Assembly (NCBI GenBank): GCA_947644195.1
Contig: CANRZB010000002.1
Span: forward strand, 98,889 to 162,888
DNA: 64,000 nt
DNA from: an uncultured Clostridium sp.
Lineage (GTDB): Bacteria > Bacillota > Clostridia > Lachnospirales > Lachnospiraceae
Direction: 5' to 3'
Part shown: positions 45,107-53,941 of the stretch, piece after piece
Numbering within the stretch: the stretch's first letter is position 1
Layout of the letters: every line of letters begins with the position of its first letter
The notes under the pieces: generated by a model
The model's database searches: none
The model's input: only the letters and a program-made list of their open reading frames with translations
Told to the model about the DNA's origin: nothing
Translations under genes and position numbers: made by a program

Positions 45107-46279
45107 CTATAAATGCTTAAATTCAGAATGTTTTCCTTGCAGAAAATCCTGCGTATCCAAAACACCACGTTCTCCATCGTCCAATAAAACATACGTTTTT
45201 TTCTCCAGGACGGCAATGGGATATAAATCGCTTTCACACAATGTTTTCATTTCCGAATGTTCCGGATCAAATTGCAAAAACAAATTCTTTCCTGCAGCAC
45301 CCGAACCAATAAAAAGAGCCTTTTCATTGATCGCACTGTAAATAGGAATCAAATTTTCTTTACTAATCTCTATATTTTGTTTTGAATTCTCATCATAATA
45401 ATAATTGATATCATCTTTCGTATAAAAGACTTTTCCATCGCAATATGGCAAAACACAATTACTTCCGTATCCCTCTGTAGATACTACCTCTTCTCCATTC
45501 CCCAAATGAATTCCCTTAATGATAACCTCTTTATGCTCTAGCTCAAATGCTTCATCTTCCGAATGTTCCAAAATCTCTTCTTTCGTTGCATTTGACCCAT
45601 GATAAGAGAAGTATAAGATATCTCCCCGTAATAACAGGCTATTGATGGCAGAACCATTACCTTCCCTTTGATAATATTGTTTCCCCTCTTTCTTTTCCAT
45701 GTCATATCCATAGATTCCACAGGTATCTAATCCATCTCCCTCATAATCCATATTGACATAAGAGATCAATACTGTCTGTCCATGATAAATAACATCCACA
45801 ACATGATTCATTTCAATTAATTCCGCTATTTTTGTGCGGTCCTTACCCTGTAAATTCGCACTATAAAGTATTTGCTTCCCCGATTCATCATCAAAGATCA
45901 GATAATAAATCCTCTCCCCTCTCTGCACCAAACCGGAACAGCCGCCTCCGCCAATATATGCACCACATTCCGAATTCCAGCTATCTTCATGGCGGCAATT
46001 TGCATCTGTACAGATAACAGAGTCCGTTCCTGTCTCTGCATTGGCAAAGCGAATAAAATGATCGTCAAAATACAGTATCCCCTGATCCGTGTAACTATCC
46101 CCTCCAAAAGGACACACGGAATCTGGCAAAGCAGAAACATCTCCCTGTGTACCCCCGCCCTGCTGCTCTTTTCTGACACGAACAAATAGAAATCCAACGA
46201 TAACCGCAAATAACAAAATTGCGATGACTCCCGCTAAAAGAAACTTTGTACTCTTCTTTTGCAAATTACCACCTGACAT
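45107..46279 (-). CDS. Membrane-anchored DUF5050-like / beta-propeller-like protein
   Basis: 390 residues with one N-terminal transmembrane segment (about 12-34) and a large extracytoplasmic beta-rich domain of recurring strands (GILYFDDHFIRFAN, RIYYLIFDDES, GDILYFSYHG, GKVFYTKDDINYYY). A Cys/His cluster near residues 88-110 (ICTDANCRHED, then SECGAYIG) is characteristic of a Lachnospiraceae surface family of unknown function and could bind metal or form disulphides. It lies 25 bases before the permease gene and after the two lipoproteins, so it is likely an accessory part of the same ABC system. Confidence 0.72.
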   Translation of the reverse strand: MSGGNLQKKSTKFLLAGVIAILLFAVIVGFLFVRVRKEQQGGGTQGDVSALPDSVCPFGGDSYTDQGILYFDDHFIRFANAETGTDSVICTDANCRHEDSWNSECGAYIGGGGCSGLVQRGERIYYLIFDDESGKQILYSANLQGKDRTKIAELIEMNHVVDVIYHGQTVLISYVNMDYEGDGLDTCGIYGYDMEKKEGKQYYQREGNGSAINSLLLRGDILYFSYHGSNATKEEILEHSEDEAFELEHKEVIIKGIHLGNGEEVVSTEGYGSNCVLPYCDGKVFYTKDDINYYYDENSKQNIEISKENLIPIYSAINEKALFIGSGAAGKNLFLQFDPEHSEMKTLCESDLYPIAVLEKKTYVLLDDGERGVLDTQDFLQGKHSEFKHL

Positions 46280-46340
46280 TTTTTTTCCTTTCTTATAATA
46301 ACGAATCAGCGAAATGATGAAATTTAAGTGCGCCAGTACA

Positions 46341-47894
46341 CTAGCCTTGGCACTTACGCCACTCGTTAATCTGTTTATTAATCTTTTTAATCATCGAATC
46401 CTCATAAGGCTTTAAAGTCTTCACTGCCTTCTGATACTCTTTTTCAAAGTCTTTCTTTTTCCAACATTCCACAAGACGATCCAACGTTTTACCATACTTC
46501 TCTAACTCTTTCTCCATACCGCTGTAGTTTGGATAAAAACCGGCAAGTGCGGAAGGAACCCTCTGCTCACTCTGCATCATTTCTTTCTTGTATTCCCTCA
46601 TATTTCCTGCCGGAGAATTAGTTTCCTGAAAGATCCCGTCATATAATCCAAGGCTATATCCTCTTGCCAGTCTATTATTTTCAGATACTTTTCCATCTTC
46701 TCCCAGCATCTTCTTCTGATCCGAAGATCCCCAAACCAGCAGATTCGCCAGATCATCATCCGTCCGCAACGCCTTCAGCAAAACCAAAGCAGCCTCCGTT
46801 TTGGTGGAATTTGCACATACAGCGGTACCCAGTCCTATAAGATTCCCCACACAAAAATTAATCGGTTCATAAATGATTTTCTCTTTCGCCTCTTCTTCCA
46901 AACCTGCCAATATAGCATCTTCCACAGAGGAATTGATATGAATCCCATATTTGAGGTTTGCAATATCCTCCGACTCCTGATCTGTATAGCGATTTACTCC
47001 CCCCATCTCAACTTTAGACAGCCAGCCTTTCTTATAACAACGATTCAAAAAAGACAAATAGGAATGAAATTCATCCAACATAAACGGATGGAACACCTTC
47101 GCCTCTTTCACATCATACACCAGATCATCCTGGACATCATACACATTTTGGCTCTTCTTTTCCGCAAATTGATACCAAAATGGGCATCCTGCAACGAGCA
47201 TGATATCCTTCGGAACCTTTACCTTTTCGAGAACCCGAAATAAATCATCCCACGTTCCATCCCAGGAGGAAATGAAATCTTTCGGAATATATTGAGTATT
47301 CACAGCTACCATTGTCCCGGAAGAATCATATATACCTTCATTCGGCAAGGTATAGCTGACACCATCCACTTGAAACGCTTTCCACACTTCCTCATCATAT
47401 AACTGATATACCGGTTTTCCCTCCTCCGTACTCAGCCATTGATCTAACGGCAAAAAATAACCTTTTCTGATTAATTTTACCACTCCACCCGGAAGCTCAT
47501 CCGTCTCCCAGCCACAATTCACGATATCCGTCTCCTGGTTTTTGATCCTCTGAACCAATTCTTTTTGATAATGCTTATCACTATCCTTTGTATCCTCTGG
47601 CTCATTGATATACTCAAATCGAACCGCCACATCATAACCTTTTTGATATAATGCCTGATTTAATTTCTTAACATTTTCCTCTGGCACCTGCGCAAAGTCA
47701 TCAACCGTCCAAATAACTTCATTCTCGGAGACAGCAGAACCATCCATTTCCAGCCCTGCCTTTCCTTCCTCCTTGTTCATTGTTGCAGACGGTTCTGTCG
47801 GGGAAGCCTCCTTCCCGCTCTTTTCTTTGCCAGAACAGGAAACGAAACACATACACATCAAAATGAGAAGGCTTAATTTAATATATCTCTTCAT
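46341..47894 (-). CDS. Extracellular solute-binding-like lipoprotein, paralog B
   Basis: 517 residues, lipoprotein signal with lipobox FVSC (Cys near residue 20). The mature part has an opening strand block VWTVDDFAQVPEENVKKLNQALYQKGYDVAVRFEYI and later DDLANLLVWGSSDQKKM and FYPNYSGMEKELEKY, matching the fold of family-1 solute-binding proteins. It is strongly similar along its length to the next gene upstream, so the pair arose by tandem duplication. No importer permeases (MalF/MalG type) are near; the only ABC genes in the operon encode an exporter-type system. It may present a ligand to the exporter, sense it, or bind and neutralise it. Confidence 0.8.
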   Translation of the reverse strand: MKRYIKLSLLILMCMCFVSCSGKEKSGKEASPTEPSATMNKEEGKAGLEMDGSAVSENEVIWTVDDFAQVPEENVKKLNQALYQKGYDVAVRFEYINEPEDTKDSDKHYQKELVQRIKNQETDIVNCGWETDELPGGVVKLIRKGYFLPLDQWLSTEEGKPVYQLYDEEVWKAFQVDGVSYTLPNEGIYDSSGTMVAVNTQYIPKDFISSWDGTWDDLFRVLEKVKVPKDIMLVAGCPFWYQFAEKKSQNVYDVQDDLVYDVKEAKVFHPFMLDEFHSYLSFLNRCYKKGWLSKVEMGGVNRYTDQESEDIANLKYGIHINSSVEDAILAGLEEEAKEKIIYEPINFCVGNLIGLGTAVCANSTKTEAALVLLKALRTDDDLANLLVWGSSDQKKMLGEDGKVSENNRLARGYSLGLYDGIFQETNSPAGNMREYKKEMMQSEQRVPSALAGFYPNYSGMEKELEKYGKTLDRLVECWKKKDFEKEYQKAVKTLKPYEDSMIKKINKQINEWRKCQG

Positions 47895-47949
47895 GCTATC
47901 CCCCTTTGTTTTAATAAGTGGCGCTCGTAAGATTTTATATTATTTATTA

Positions 47950-49425
47950 TTAATTCTTACCATAGCTTTTCTGCCATCTTTTGATCTGTTTGTTGATCCT
48001 CTTCACGATGGTATCTTCATAAGGCTTTAAAGTCTTCACCGCCTTTTGATATGCTTTTTGAAAATCTTTCTCTTTCCAACAGTTAAATAATTGATCAAGA
48101 TCCTTACGATACGCTTTGAGCTCTTTCTCCATCCCGCTATAATCCGGATAAAAACCAGCCAAAGCCGAAGGAATCCGGTAGCTGCTCTGCAATTGTTCTT
48201 TCTTATATTCCCTCATAGGATCCGACGGTAAATCCGATTGTTGAAAAATCCCATCATACAACCCCAGATTGTATCCCCTCGCCAATGGGTTATCATCAGG
48301 CAGTTCGCCATCCTTCCCTGCCACCTTCTGCCGATCAGAAGATCCCCATACCAGGATATTGGCTAGATCGTCCTCCGTCCGCAATGCTTTCAACAGGGTC
48401 AAAGCTTCCTCCGTTTTAGTCGAATTCGCACAGACAGCCGTCCGTGTTCCCAAACTGTTTTCTACACAAAATCTTGTTTTCTCACAATAAATCTGTTTCT
48501 CTGCACCTTCCCAGGATTCATTTAGATTGATCGCATATTTCAAATTTTCTATATCTTTGATGTCCTGGTCCGTATAGTCACTTTCCCCCATTTTGATCTT
48601 GGAAAGATATCCTTTTTCATTACACCGATGCAGGAAAGTCAAAAAGGAATGGAAGATATCTAAGGAAAAAGGTATAGAAACAACTGCTTTTTTTGCATCA
48701 TACACCAACCCATCAAACACAAAATAGGCACTTGAATCTTCCCTGTCTGCAAAACCAAACCAATAGGGTGGTCCTGCGATTGGCATAATCCCCTTTGGAA
48801 CATCCAGTTGTTCCACTACCCGATACAAATCCTCCCACGTTCCATCCCAGGAAGATATCAGTTCTTGCGGTACATAATCGGTATTAAACGACACCATTGA
48901 CCCTGGCCTATAATACACACTCTCATTTGGCAAGGTATAGGTCACACCGTCCACCTTGCCTGCCTGCCAAATTTCTTCCTCATATAAGTGATAGACCTGT
49001 TTACCTTGTTCCGATTCCAACCAGTCATCCAGTGGCAAAAAATACCCTTTCCGTATAAAGTTTTCCATCCATCCGGGACGGGAATCATATCCCCAGCCAC
49101 AAAATACAATATCTGTCTCCTGATTTTCGATTTTACGGATCAGCTCTTTTTGATATTCCTCTGCCTTCTCTCCCCATTCAGATGAAATATAGTCAAACCG
49201 GACAGCGACATCATACCCCTTTTTATACAATGCCTGGTTTAGTTTCTCTATGTTCTCCTCCGGCACTGTCTCCGTATCCTCTATCGTCCAGACCACCTCT
49301 TTGTCCGATATGGTCTGTCTCACTGCCGGAGATTCTTTCGGAGCACTCTCCTGCTTTGCCGCACAGGAAGTTAACATTCCCGAGAAAACGAAAAGACAAA
49401 ACAAAAAATATTTTTTCATACTCAT
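47950..49425 (-). CDS. Extracellular solute-binding-like lipoprotein, paralog A
   Basis: 491 residues with lipobox LTSC (Cys near residue 21). It aligns with paralog B throughout: VWTIEDTETVPEENIEKLNQALYKKGYDVAVRFDYI, GWGYDSRPGWMENFIRKGYFLPLDDWL, SSWDGTWEDLYRVVEQLDVPKGI and the shared C-terminal helix KAYQKAVKTLKPYEDTIVKRINKQI. The differences are concentrated in the N-terminal spacer and the middle. It follows the small secreted protein gene by 23 bases. The GAGGGG before the ATG gives 9-base spacing. Ligand unknown. Confidence 0.8.
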   Translation of the reverse strand: MSMKKYFLFCLFVFSGMLTSCAAKQESAPKESPAVRQTISDKEVVWTIEDTETVPEENIEKLNQALYKKGYDVAVRFDYISSEWGEKAEEYQKELIRKIENQETDIVFCGWGYDSRPGWMENFIRKGYFLPLDDWLESEQGKQVYHLYEEEIWQAGKVDGVTYTLPNESVYYRPGSMVSFNTDYVPQELISSWDGTWEDLYRVVEQLDVPKGIMPIAGPPYWFGFADREDSSAYFVFDGLVYDAKKAVVSIPFSLDIFHSFLTFLHRCNEKGYLSKIKMGESDYTDQDIKDIENLKYAINLNESWEGAEKQIYCEKTRFCVENSLGTRTAVCANSTKTEEALTLLKALRTEDDLANILVWGSSDRQKVAGKDGELPDDNPLARGYNLGLYDGIFQQSDLPSDPMREYKKEQLQSSYRIPSALAGFYPDYSGMEKELKAYRKDLDQLFNCWKEKDFQKAYQKAVKTLKPYEDTIVKRINKQIKRWQKSYGKN

Positions 49426-49448
49426 TTCTCATGACCCCTCATTTTCCA

Positions 49449-49838
49449 TTAATATGCCGCACTTGTATTCGCAATTGTCTTATCTCCACCATACACAAGA
49501 ACATGTCTGGAAGAAATCGTCAGGCTTTCTCCTTTTGGAGGTGCTGTAAACCCTACAGAAGTAAATGTGTTACTACTGGTAGCCTTTTTAACCTCTGTAT
49601 ACTGGCCCCCACCTTTCGCATAGGTATATTTTGATTCTACGGTTGCTTTTACCGTACCATCAGACATAGAGGCTCCGGATGCTGACATTCTGGCAATTGT
49701 ACTCCTCACTTCAACTGATTTTCTTCCCACCTTCACAGTTTTAGATGCAACCGCATTGACATCTGCATGGCTAAACAGCGCCCCAAATGCCAAACAGCCC
49801 GCAACCATTAATCCTATTCTTTTCTTACTATTCATCAT
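49449..49838 (-). CDS. Small secreted protein of unknown function, first gene of ABC operon
   Basis: 129 residues. A signal peptide (about 1-30, with KKRIGLMVAGCLAFGALFSHA) precedes a mature part of about 100 residues rich in Ser, Thr, Gly and Val with alternating strand pattern (KTVKVGRKSVEVRST, TVKATVESKYTYAKGGG). It ends ISSRHVLVYGGDKTIANTSAAY. No Cys in the mature part. AGGAGG 7 bases before the ATG and a consensus promoter imply high expression. Size, export and linkage to an exporter-type ABC pair recall secreted bacteriocins of the lactococcin 972 layout, but I see no convincing sequence match. It could instead be a surface pilin-like or signalling protein. Confidence 0.75.
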   Translation of the reverse strand: MMNSKKRIGLMVAGCLAFGALFSHADVNAVASKTVKVGRKSVEVRSTIARMSASGASMSDGTVKATVESKYTYAKGGGQYTEVKKATSSNTFTSVGFTAPPKGESLTISSRHVLVYGGDKTIANTSAAY

Positions 49839-49893
49839 GTTTTTTCCTCCTTTTCATATCAACAGTTTCTTCTTTTTTCTTTTAACAATCTTA

Positions 49894-49922
49894 ATTATAT
49901 CAATATTAGTTTTTATTGTCAA
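49894..49922 (-). promoter_or_regulatory. Consensus SigA promoter of the ABC / secreted-protein operon
   Basis: The minus strand has TTGACA (49917-49922), a 17-base spacer and TATAAT (49894-49899). All twelve consensus bases match with ideal spacing; this is the best promoter in the window. The leader is about 50 bases. Confidence 0.9.
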
Positions 49923-49983
49923 CAAAAATTAATAAAATTCTTTTAAAAAGCAAGTATAGGAACTATCATGCCAAAAATGGACG

Positions 49984-50095
49984 CAAAAAGAGACTGTCAC
50001 ACTTCGCATCTCAAATACATGATTTTGTTCCCTTGATTGACATAATCTCTTATCATGTATTCTATGCTTATTGCAACAGTCTCTTAACGCATCCT
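49984..50095 (-). terminator. Nested foldback element ending the rplQ transcript
   Basis: Outer arms AAGAGACTGT (49988-49997) and ACAGTCTCTT (50086-50095) enclose inner arms AATACATGAT and ATCATGTATT. On the minus strand the outer arm runs into TTTTT, so it can terminate the ribosomal transcript just after the rplQ stop. Its size and nested palindromes also suggest a MITE-like origin. Confidence 0.6.
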
Positions 50096-50106
50096 GCCGG
50101 ACGATA

Positions 50107-50649
50107 TTAAACTAACTCAATTAAAACCTGCATCGCAGCATCGCCTTTGCGCTGTCCGATCTTAACAATACGGGTATAACCACCATTCCCGTTACGCTCC
50201 GCATATTTTGGTCCTAATTCATCCAGAACGATAGCAGCAACATCTACTTTCTTCGTTCCTTTCTTGCGTCCCTGTGCTTCCTCCGGAACCTCTGTCAAGG
50301 TGTACAGAACCTTCTGCATCTGTCTGCGGGCATGAAGTCTGGATGGCTGATCCTTCTTGATCTCCTTTTCCACTTCATCGTATACCGTTACTTTTTTACC
50401 GTCAACAACTTCTTTGACTCTTCTGCCGTCCTTGTCTTTACGGGCAACTTTCGCAGTAACTGTCACGGTATCGTAATTGTTGCACTCTTTGATTCCCAAT
50501 GCAATCATCTTCTCAGCAATCTTACGAATCTCTTTTGCTTTCGCCTCTGTGGTAACAATTTTGCCGTGATATAATAAATTGGTTACCTGATTACGAAGCA
50601 ATGCTTTTCTCTGGCTGGAAGTTCTTCCAAGTTTTCTATAGCCTGCCAT
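50107..50649 (-). CDS. rplQ: 50S ribosomal protein bL17 with clostridial insertion
   Basis: Large-subunit protein near the peptide exit. It begins [42 protein letters not shown], the standard bL17 opening, and ends [11 protein letters not shown]. At 180 residues it is about 60 longer than the E. coli protein. The additional segment (about 75-150, charged, with [21 protein letters not shown]) is typical of Clostridia. It is the last gene of rpmJ-rpsM-rpsK-rpsD-rpoA-rplQ and is followed by a foldback terminator. Confidence 0.96.
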   Translation of the reverse strand: MAGYRKLGRTSSQRKALLRNQVTNLLYHGKIVTTEAKAKEIRKIAEKMIALGIKECNNYDTVTVTAKVARKDKDGRRVKEVVDGKKVTVYDEVEKEIKKDQPSRLHARRQMQKVLYTLTEVPEEAQGRKKGTKKVDVAAIVLDELGPKYAERNGNGGYTRIVKIGQRKGDAAMQVLIELV

Positions 50650-50665
50650 TGTGCTTACCTCCTAA

Positions 50666-51625
50666 TTATTCATCTCCTAAGTTGAAAGAAAGACCTAATT
50701 CTTGCAACTTAGTTACTACTTCATCCAAGGATTTACGACCCAGGTTTCTAACCTTCATCATATCCTCAGGTGTACGATTGCAGAGCTCCTCTACTGTGTT
50801 GATTCCGGCTCTCTTCAAACAGTTGTAGGAACGTACAGACAATTCCAGTTCGTCGATATTCATCTCCATAACCTTGTCCTTGCTGTTTTCTTCCTCAGCT
50901 GCAATCACCTGAATCTTAGAGCTCTTATCCGATAAATCAATAAATGATCTCAGATGATCTGACAGAACCTTAGCTGCGAGACTGACTGCATCACTTGGTT
51001 CAATCGTGCCATCTGTATAGACATCCAATGTCAATTTATCAAAATCTGTAATCTGACCAACACGGGTGTTCTCTATCTTAATATTTACCCGTTCTACCGG
51101 TGTAAAGATCGAATCAATCGCAATCACATTGATTGGCAAATCATCCCGTTTGTTCTTGTCTGAACTAACATATCCACGTCCATTTACAATCGTCATCTCA
51201 ATATACAGTCTACAATCAGCACCGCCACTTAACGTAGCAATTACCTGATCCGGATTCATGATTTCAATATCTGAATCCACTTGAATATCAGAAGCACGGA
51301 CAACACCTTCACCAGTGGCTTCAATGTACGCCGTTTTCACTTCATCTGTCTCACTGTTATTTTTGATTGCCAGACTTTTGATGTTCATGATAATCTCGGA
51401 AACATCTTCCTTCACTCCAGGAATTGCAGAAAACTCATGAACAACACCATCAACCTTAATATGACTGACTGCTGTACCCGGCAAGGATGAAAGCATAATT
51501 CTTCTGAGAGAATTACCCAAAGTCGTACCATATCCTCTTTCCAGAGGTTCTACGACAAAACGTCCATATTTCTTGTCTTCCGAAATCTCAGCAACTTTAA
51601 TATTTGGTTCTTTAAAATCAAGCAC
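50666..51625 (-). CDS. rpoA: DNA-directed RNA polymerase subunit alpha
   Basis: Assembles the polymerase core and contacts promoter DNA and activators. At 319 residues, the N-terminal dimerisation domain includes [20 protein letters not shown] (about 32-51) and the C-terminal domain has [22 protein letters not shown] and [11 protein letters not shown]. Translation appears to begin at GTG (51625), with GGAGG about 10 bases upstream. It lies between rpsD and rplQ in the alpha operon. Confidence 0.98.
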   Translation of the reverse strand: MLDFKEPNIKVAEISEDKKYGRFVVEPLERGYGTTLGNSLRRIMLSSLPGTAVSHIKVDGVVHEFSAIPGVKEDVSEIIMNIKSLAIKNNSETDEVKTAYIEATGEGVVRASDIQVDSDIEIMNPDQVIATLSGGADCRLYIEMTIVNGRGYVSSDKNKRDDLPINVIAIDSIFTPVERVNIKIENTRVGQITDFDKLTLDVYTDGTIEPSDAVSLAAKVLSDHLRSFIDLSDKSSKIQVIAAEEENSKDKVMEMNIDELELSVRSYNCLKRAGINTVEELCNRTPEDMMKVRNLGRKSLDEVVTKLQELGLSFNLGDE

Positions 51626-51674
51626 TCCCAGTTACCTCCTTTTGGGGTTTCATGCTCACCTGCGTTTCGGGTTA

Positions 51675-52268
51675 TTACTTAGAATATAACTCGACGATAA
51701 GCACTTCATTGACAGGAACATCAATCTGCTCTCTGGTAGGGATTTCCTTAACCACACCGGATAATTTCTCATGATCAGCTTCTAACCAATCAGGAACCAT
51801 ACGTCCGTCTGTTACTTCCAGAATATCCTTATATCTCTGAGCTCCTTTGTGCTTTTCCTTGATCTCAATCACATCACCAGGCTTTACCTCGTAGGATGGA
51901 ATATTAACACATTTGCCATTTACCAATACGTGTTTATGTCCAACGATCTGTCTGGATTCTTTTCTGGTACGGCCATATCCCATACGGAACAATACGTTGT
52001 CCAGTCTGAGCTCCAACAGGATCATCAGATTCTCACCTGTACTACCATATTTTAATTTCTGTGCTTTTGCAAAATTATTGCGGAACGGCTTCTCTAATAC
52101 ACCATAAATGAATTTTGCTTTCTGCTTCTCTTTTAATTGAAGACCATATCCACTAGGCTTTCTGCCTGCTCTGACATTTCTGTTGGATTTTTTGTCAATT
52201 CCCAGAAATACCGGATCCAGGCCAAGTGTCCTACATCTCTTCAATACCGGCGTCATATCTCTTGCCAT
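51675..52268 (-). CDS. rpsD: 30S ribosomal protein uS4
   Basis: Primary 16S rRNA-binding protein and, in many bacteria, the repressor of its own operon. 197 residues. The S4 RNA-binding domain is RLDNVLFRMGYGRTRKESRQIVGHKHVLVNGKCVNIPSY (about 88-127). It has no N-terminal Cys zinc motif, so it is the zinc-free form. AGGAGG lies before the ATG. A 190-base structured gap separates it from rpsK. Confidence 0.97.
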   Translation of the reverse strand: MARDMTPVLKRCRTLGLDPVFLGIDKKSNRNVRAGRKPSGYGLQLKEKQKAKFIYGVLEKPFRNNFAKAQKLKYGSTGENLMILLELRLDNVLFRMGYGRTRKESRQIVGHKHVLVNGKCVNIPSYEVKPGDVIEIKEKHKGAQRYKDILEVTDGRMVPDWLEADHEKLSGVVKEIPTREQIDVPVNEVLIVELYSK

Positions 52269-52310
52269 TTCTATTTCCTCCTATAATAATTCGAAATTTA
52301 TGATCCTTTA

Positions 52311-52460
52311 GAAAATGCATAGCATTTTTCTACAGTTAATATATCTATTCCTGATTTTTTGAAAATTTAGAATGACTTGCATGAAAATGCAAAGCATTTT
52401 CCTACAGTAAAGGTGATAGTTCTTAATTTTTGATTAATAAATTTAGAACTATCTTTACTG
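52311..52460 (-). promoter_or_regulatory. Structured intercistronic region between rpsK and rpsD
   Basis: Three hairpins lie in the gap. A 26-base unit containing hairpin GAAAATGC/GCATTTTC occurs twice (52311-52336 and 52383-52408). A long stem pairs CAGTAAAG...GATAGTTCT (from 52405) with AGAACTATC...TTTACTG (to 52460), beginning directly after the rpsK stop. No T-run is present. This may set rpsD-rpoA levels or be a uS4 target; the repeat may be a dispersed element. Confidence 0.55.
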
Positions 52461-52856
52461 TTATACGCGGCGGCGCTTCGGCGGTCTACATCCATTGTGT
52501 GGAACCGGAGTAACATCCTTGATACTAGTTACATCAATGCCACATGCTGCCAATGCACGGATTGCTGCTTCTCTACCAGAACCCGGTCCTTTTACCATTA
52601 CGTCTACCGACGTCAGTCCGTGTGGAAGAGCAGCCTTTGCAGCGGTCTCTGCTGCCATCTGTGCTGCATATGGCGTAGACTTCTTAGAACCTCTGAATCC
52701 TAATCCACCTGCGCTTGCCCAGGAGATTGCATTTCCTTCTGCATCCGTGAGCGTAACGATCGTATTATTAAAGGAAGACTGAATATGTGCCTGTCCATGT
52801 CCGACATTTCTCTTGACACGCTTCTTACCTGTCTTCTTTGCTACCTGTTTAGCCAT
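52461..52856 (-). CDS. rpsK: 30S ribosomal protein uS11
   Basis: Platform protein near the E and P sites. 131 residues, starting [17 protein letters not shown], with the uS11 hallmarks [37 protein letters not shown] and the C-terminal [18 protein letters not shown]. The start at 52856 is set by AGGAGG 7 bases upstream. It lies between rpsM and rpsD. Confidence 0.98.
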   Translation of the reverse strand: MAKQVAKKTGKKRVKRNVGHGQAHIQSSFNNTIVTLTDAEGNAISWASAGGLGFRGSKKSTPYAAQMAAETAAKAALPHGLTSVDVMVKGPGSGREAAIRALAACGIDVTSIKDVTPVPHNGCRPPKRRRV

Positions 52857-52899
52857 TGTCAAACCCTCCTGTTAGAATTTGTACATAAAATTATCCTGA

Positions 52900-53268
52900 T
52901 TATTTCTTCTTATTTGCGACAGTACGCTTTGGTCCCTTGCGGGTTCTGGCGTTTGTCTTGGTCTTCTGTCCACGAACCGGAAGACCCTTTCTGTGACGAA
53001 TTCCACGATAACATCCGATCTCCTGCAGTCTCTTGATGTTCAAGGCGATCTCTCTACGCAAATCACCTTCTACAGTCTGAGAAGCATCAATGACGTCACG
53101 AATACGGGCAACTTCTTCGTCCGTAAGATCCTTTACACGTGTGTCAGGATTGACGTTAGCCTCTGCCAATATACGGTTGGAACTAACTCTACCGATACCA
53201 TAAATATAGGTAAGTCCGATCTCAACACGTTTCTCTCTTGGTAAATCTACACCACTAATACGTGCCAT
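52900..53268 (-). CDS. rpsM: 30S ribosomal protein uS13
   Basis: Head protein that touches P-site tRNA and the large subunit. 122 residues, starting [26 protein letters not shown], with the C-terminal basic tail [24 protein letters not shown] longer open frame upstream is untranslated. GGAGG lies 12 bases before the ATG, a wide spacing. It is separated from rpmJ by about 560 bases, far more than the few tens usual here. Confidence 0.97.
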   Translation of the reverse strand: MARISGVDLPREKRVEIGLTYIYGIGRVSSNRILAEANVNPDTRVKDLTDEEVARIRDVIDASQTVEGDLRREIALNIKRLQEIGCYRGIRHRKGLPVRGQKTKTNARTRKGPKRTVANKKK

Positions 53269-53581
53269 GTTGTACGTACACCTCCGATAATTTTTGTTTT
53301 TTTGTTTGTTTCGTTGATTACAGGACAATACAAAAACATTCGTACTCCCCCTACCAGTCCACAACTCTACTGCATCAACAGCATAGTTATCACTGATTCA
53401 GCCGCTTTAAACCGTAATCTTACTGCATAGACGTTATATGGACATATCCCCGTGTGCTCTGGACAATTTATTGCACTGGCTAACATACCTTATTATGGCA
53501 TCTCCCTGTGCACGCACTTCATTTCTGGAATATATCACTCTGGCTGTCTGCGAAATGACAGCCGGTACTATGCCGCAGTCA

Positions 53582-53818
53582 TCAATCTGCCATGGCAAGA
53601 CCGATCCGAACTCCAATGAAATGCCAACAGAAACGATTGTGATTCTGCTGAAATGACGACATTTCATTCGATCCGTAACCGAAGTGGGCAATCAATCCAC
53701 CTACGATATCACCGTCCCTTTGCTGGTCATTCGACTAGATAGCATCGAATCCGCGCTCTTGACGGTAACGAACAGAAAGCAAGTCTATTTCCTGGGATTC
53801 CCATTCCTTAGGGATCAT
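53582..53818 (-). pseudogene. Small open frame after rpmJ, broken by one in-frame TAG
   Basis: Starting at ATG 53818, nine bases after rpmJ and in the same frame, the sequence reads MIPKEWESQEIDLLS... for 27 codons to a TAG at 53735-53737. It then continues open for about 50 codons (SNDQQRDGDIVGGLIAHFGYGSNE..., ending ...IGVRIGLAMAD). A single C-to-T change (CAG to TAG) would explain the break. I do not recognise a family. It may be a decayed gene or a chance frame; the balanced residue composition mildly favours former coding. Confidence 0.35.
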
Positions 53819-53827
53819 CCCTTTTAT

Positions 53828-53941
53828 TTAGCCCTGTCTCTGTTTGTGACGTGGGTTTTCACAGATTACTCTGATACGACCCTTTCTTTTGATGACCTTA
53901 CATTTTTCGCAAATCGGTTTTACTGAAGATCTAACTTTCAC
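53828..53941 (-). CDS. rpmJ: 50S ribosomal protein bL36 (zinc form)
   Basis: 37-residue protein, [17 protein letters not shown]... ending PRHKQRQG, with the CxxC (ICEKC), ICEN Cys and His zinc ligands of the classic form. The start codon is GTG at 53941, with AAAGGAGG 8 bases upstream. It is normally directly after infA, but here infA lies 2 kb upstream, beyond a terminator and unrelated genes. It is the first gene after a new promoter at 53976-54004. Confidence 0.95.
   Translation of the reverse strand: MKVRSSVKPICEKCKVIKRKGRIRVICENPRHKQRQG

Noticed and set aside
53434..53691. Minus-strand 85-residue frame in the rpmJ-rpsM gap
   Set aside because: No Shine-Dalgarno or family resemblance; the frame at 53582-53818 in the same stretch looks more protein-like.
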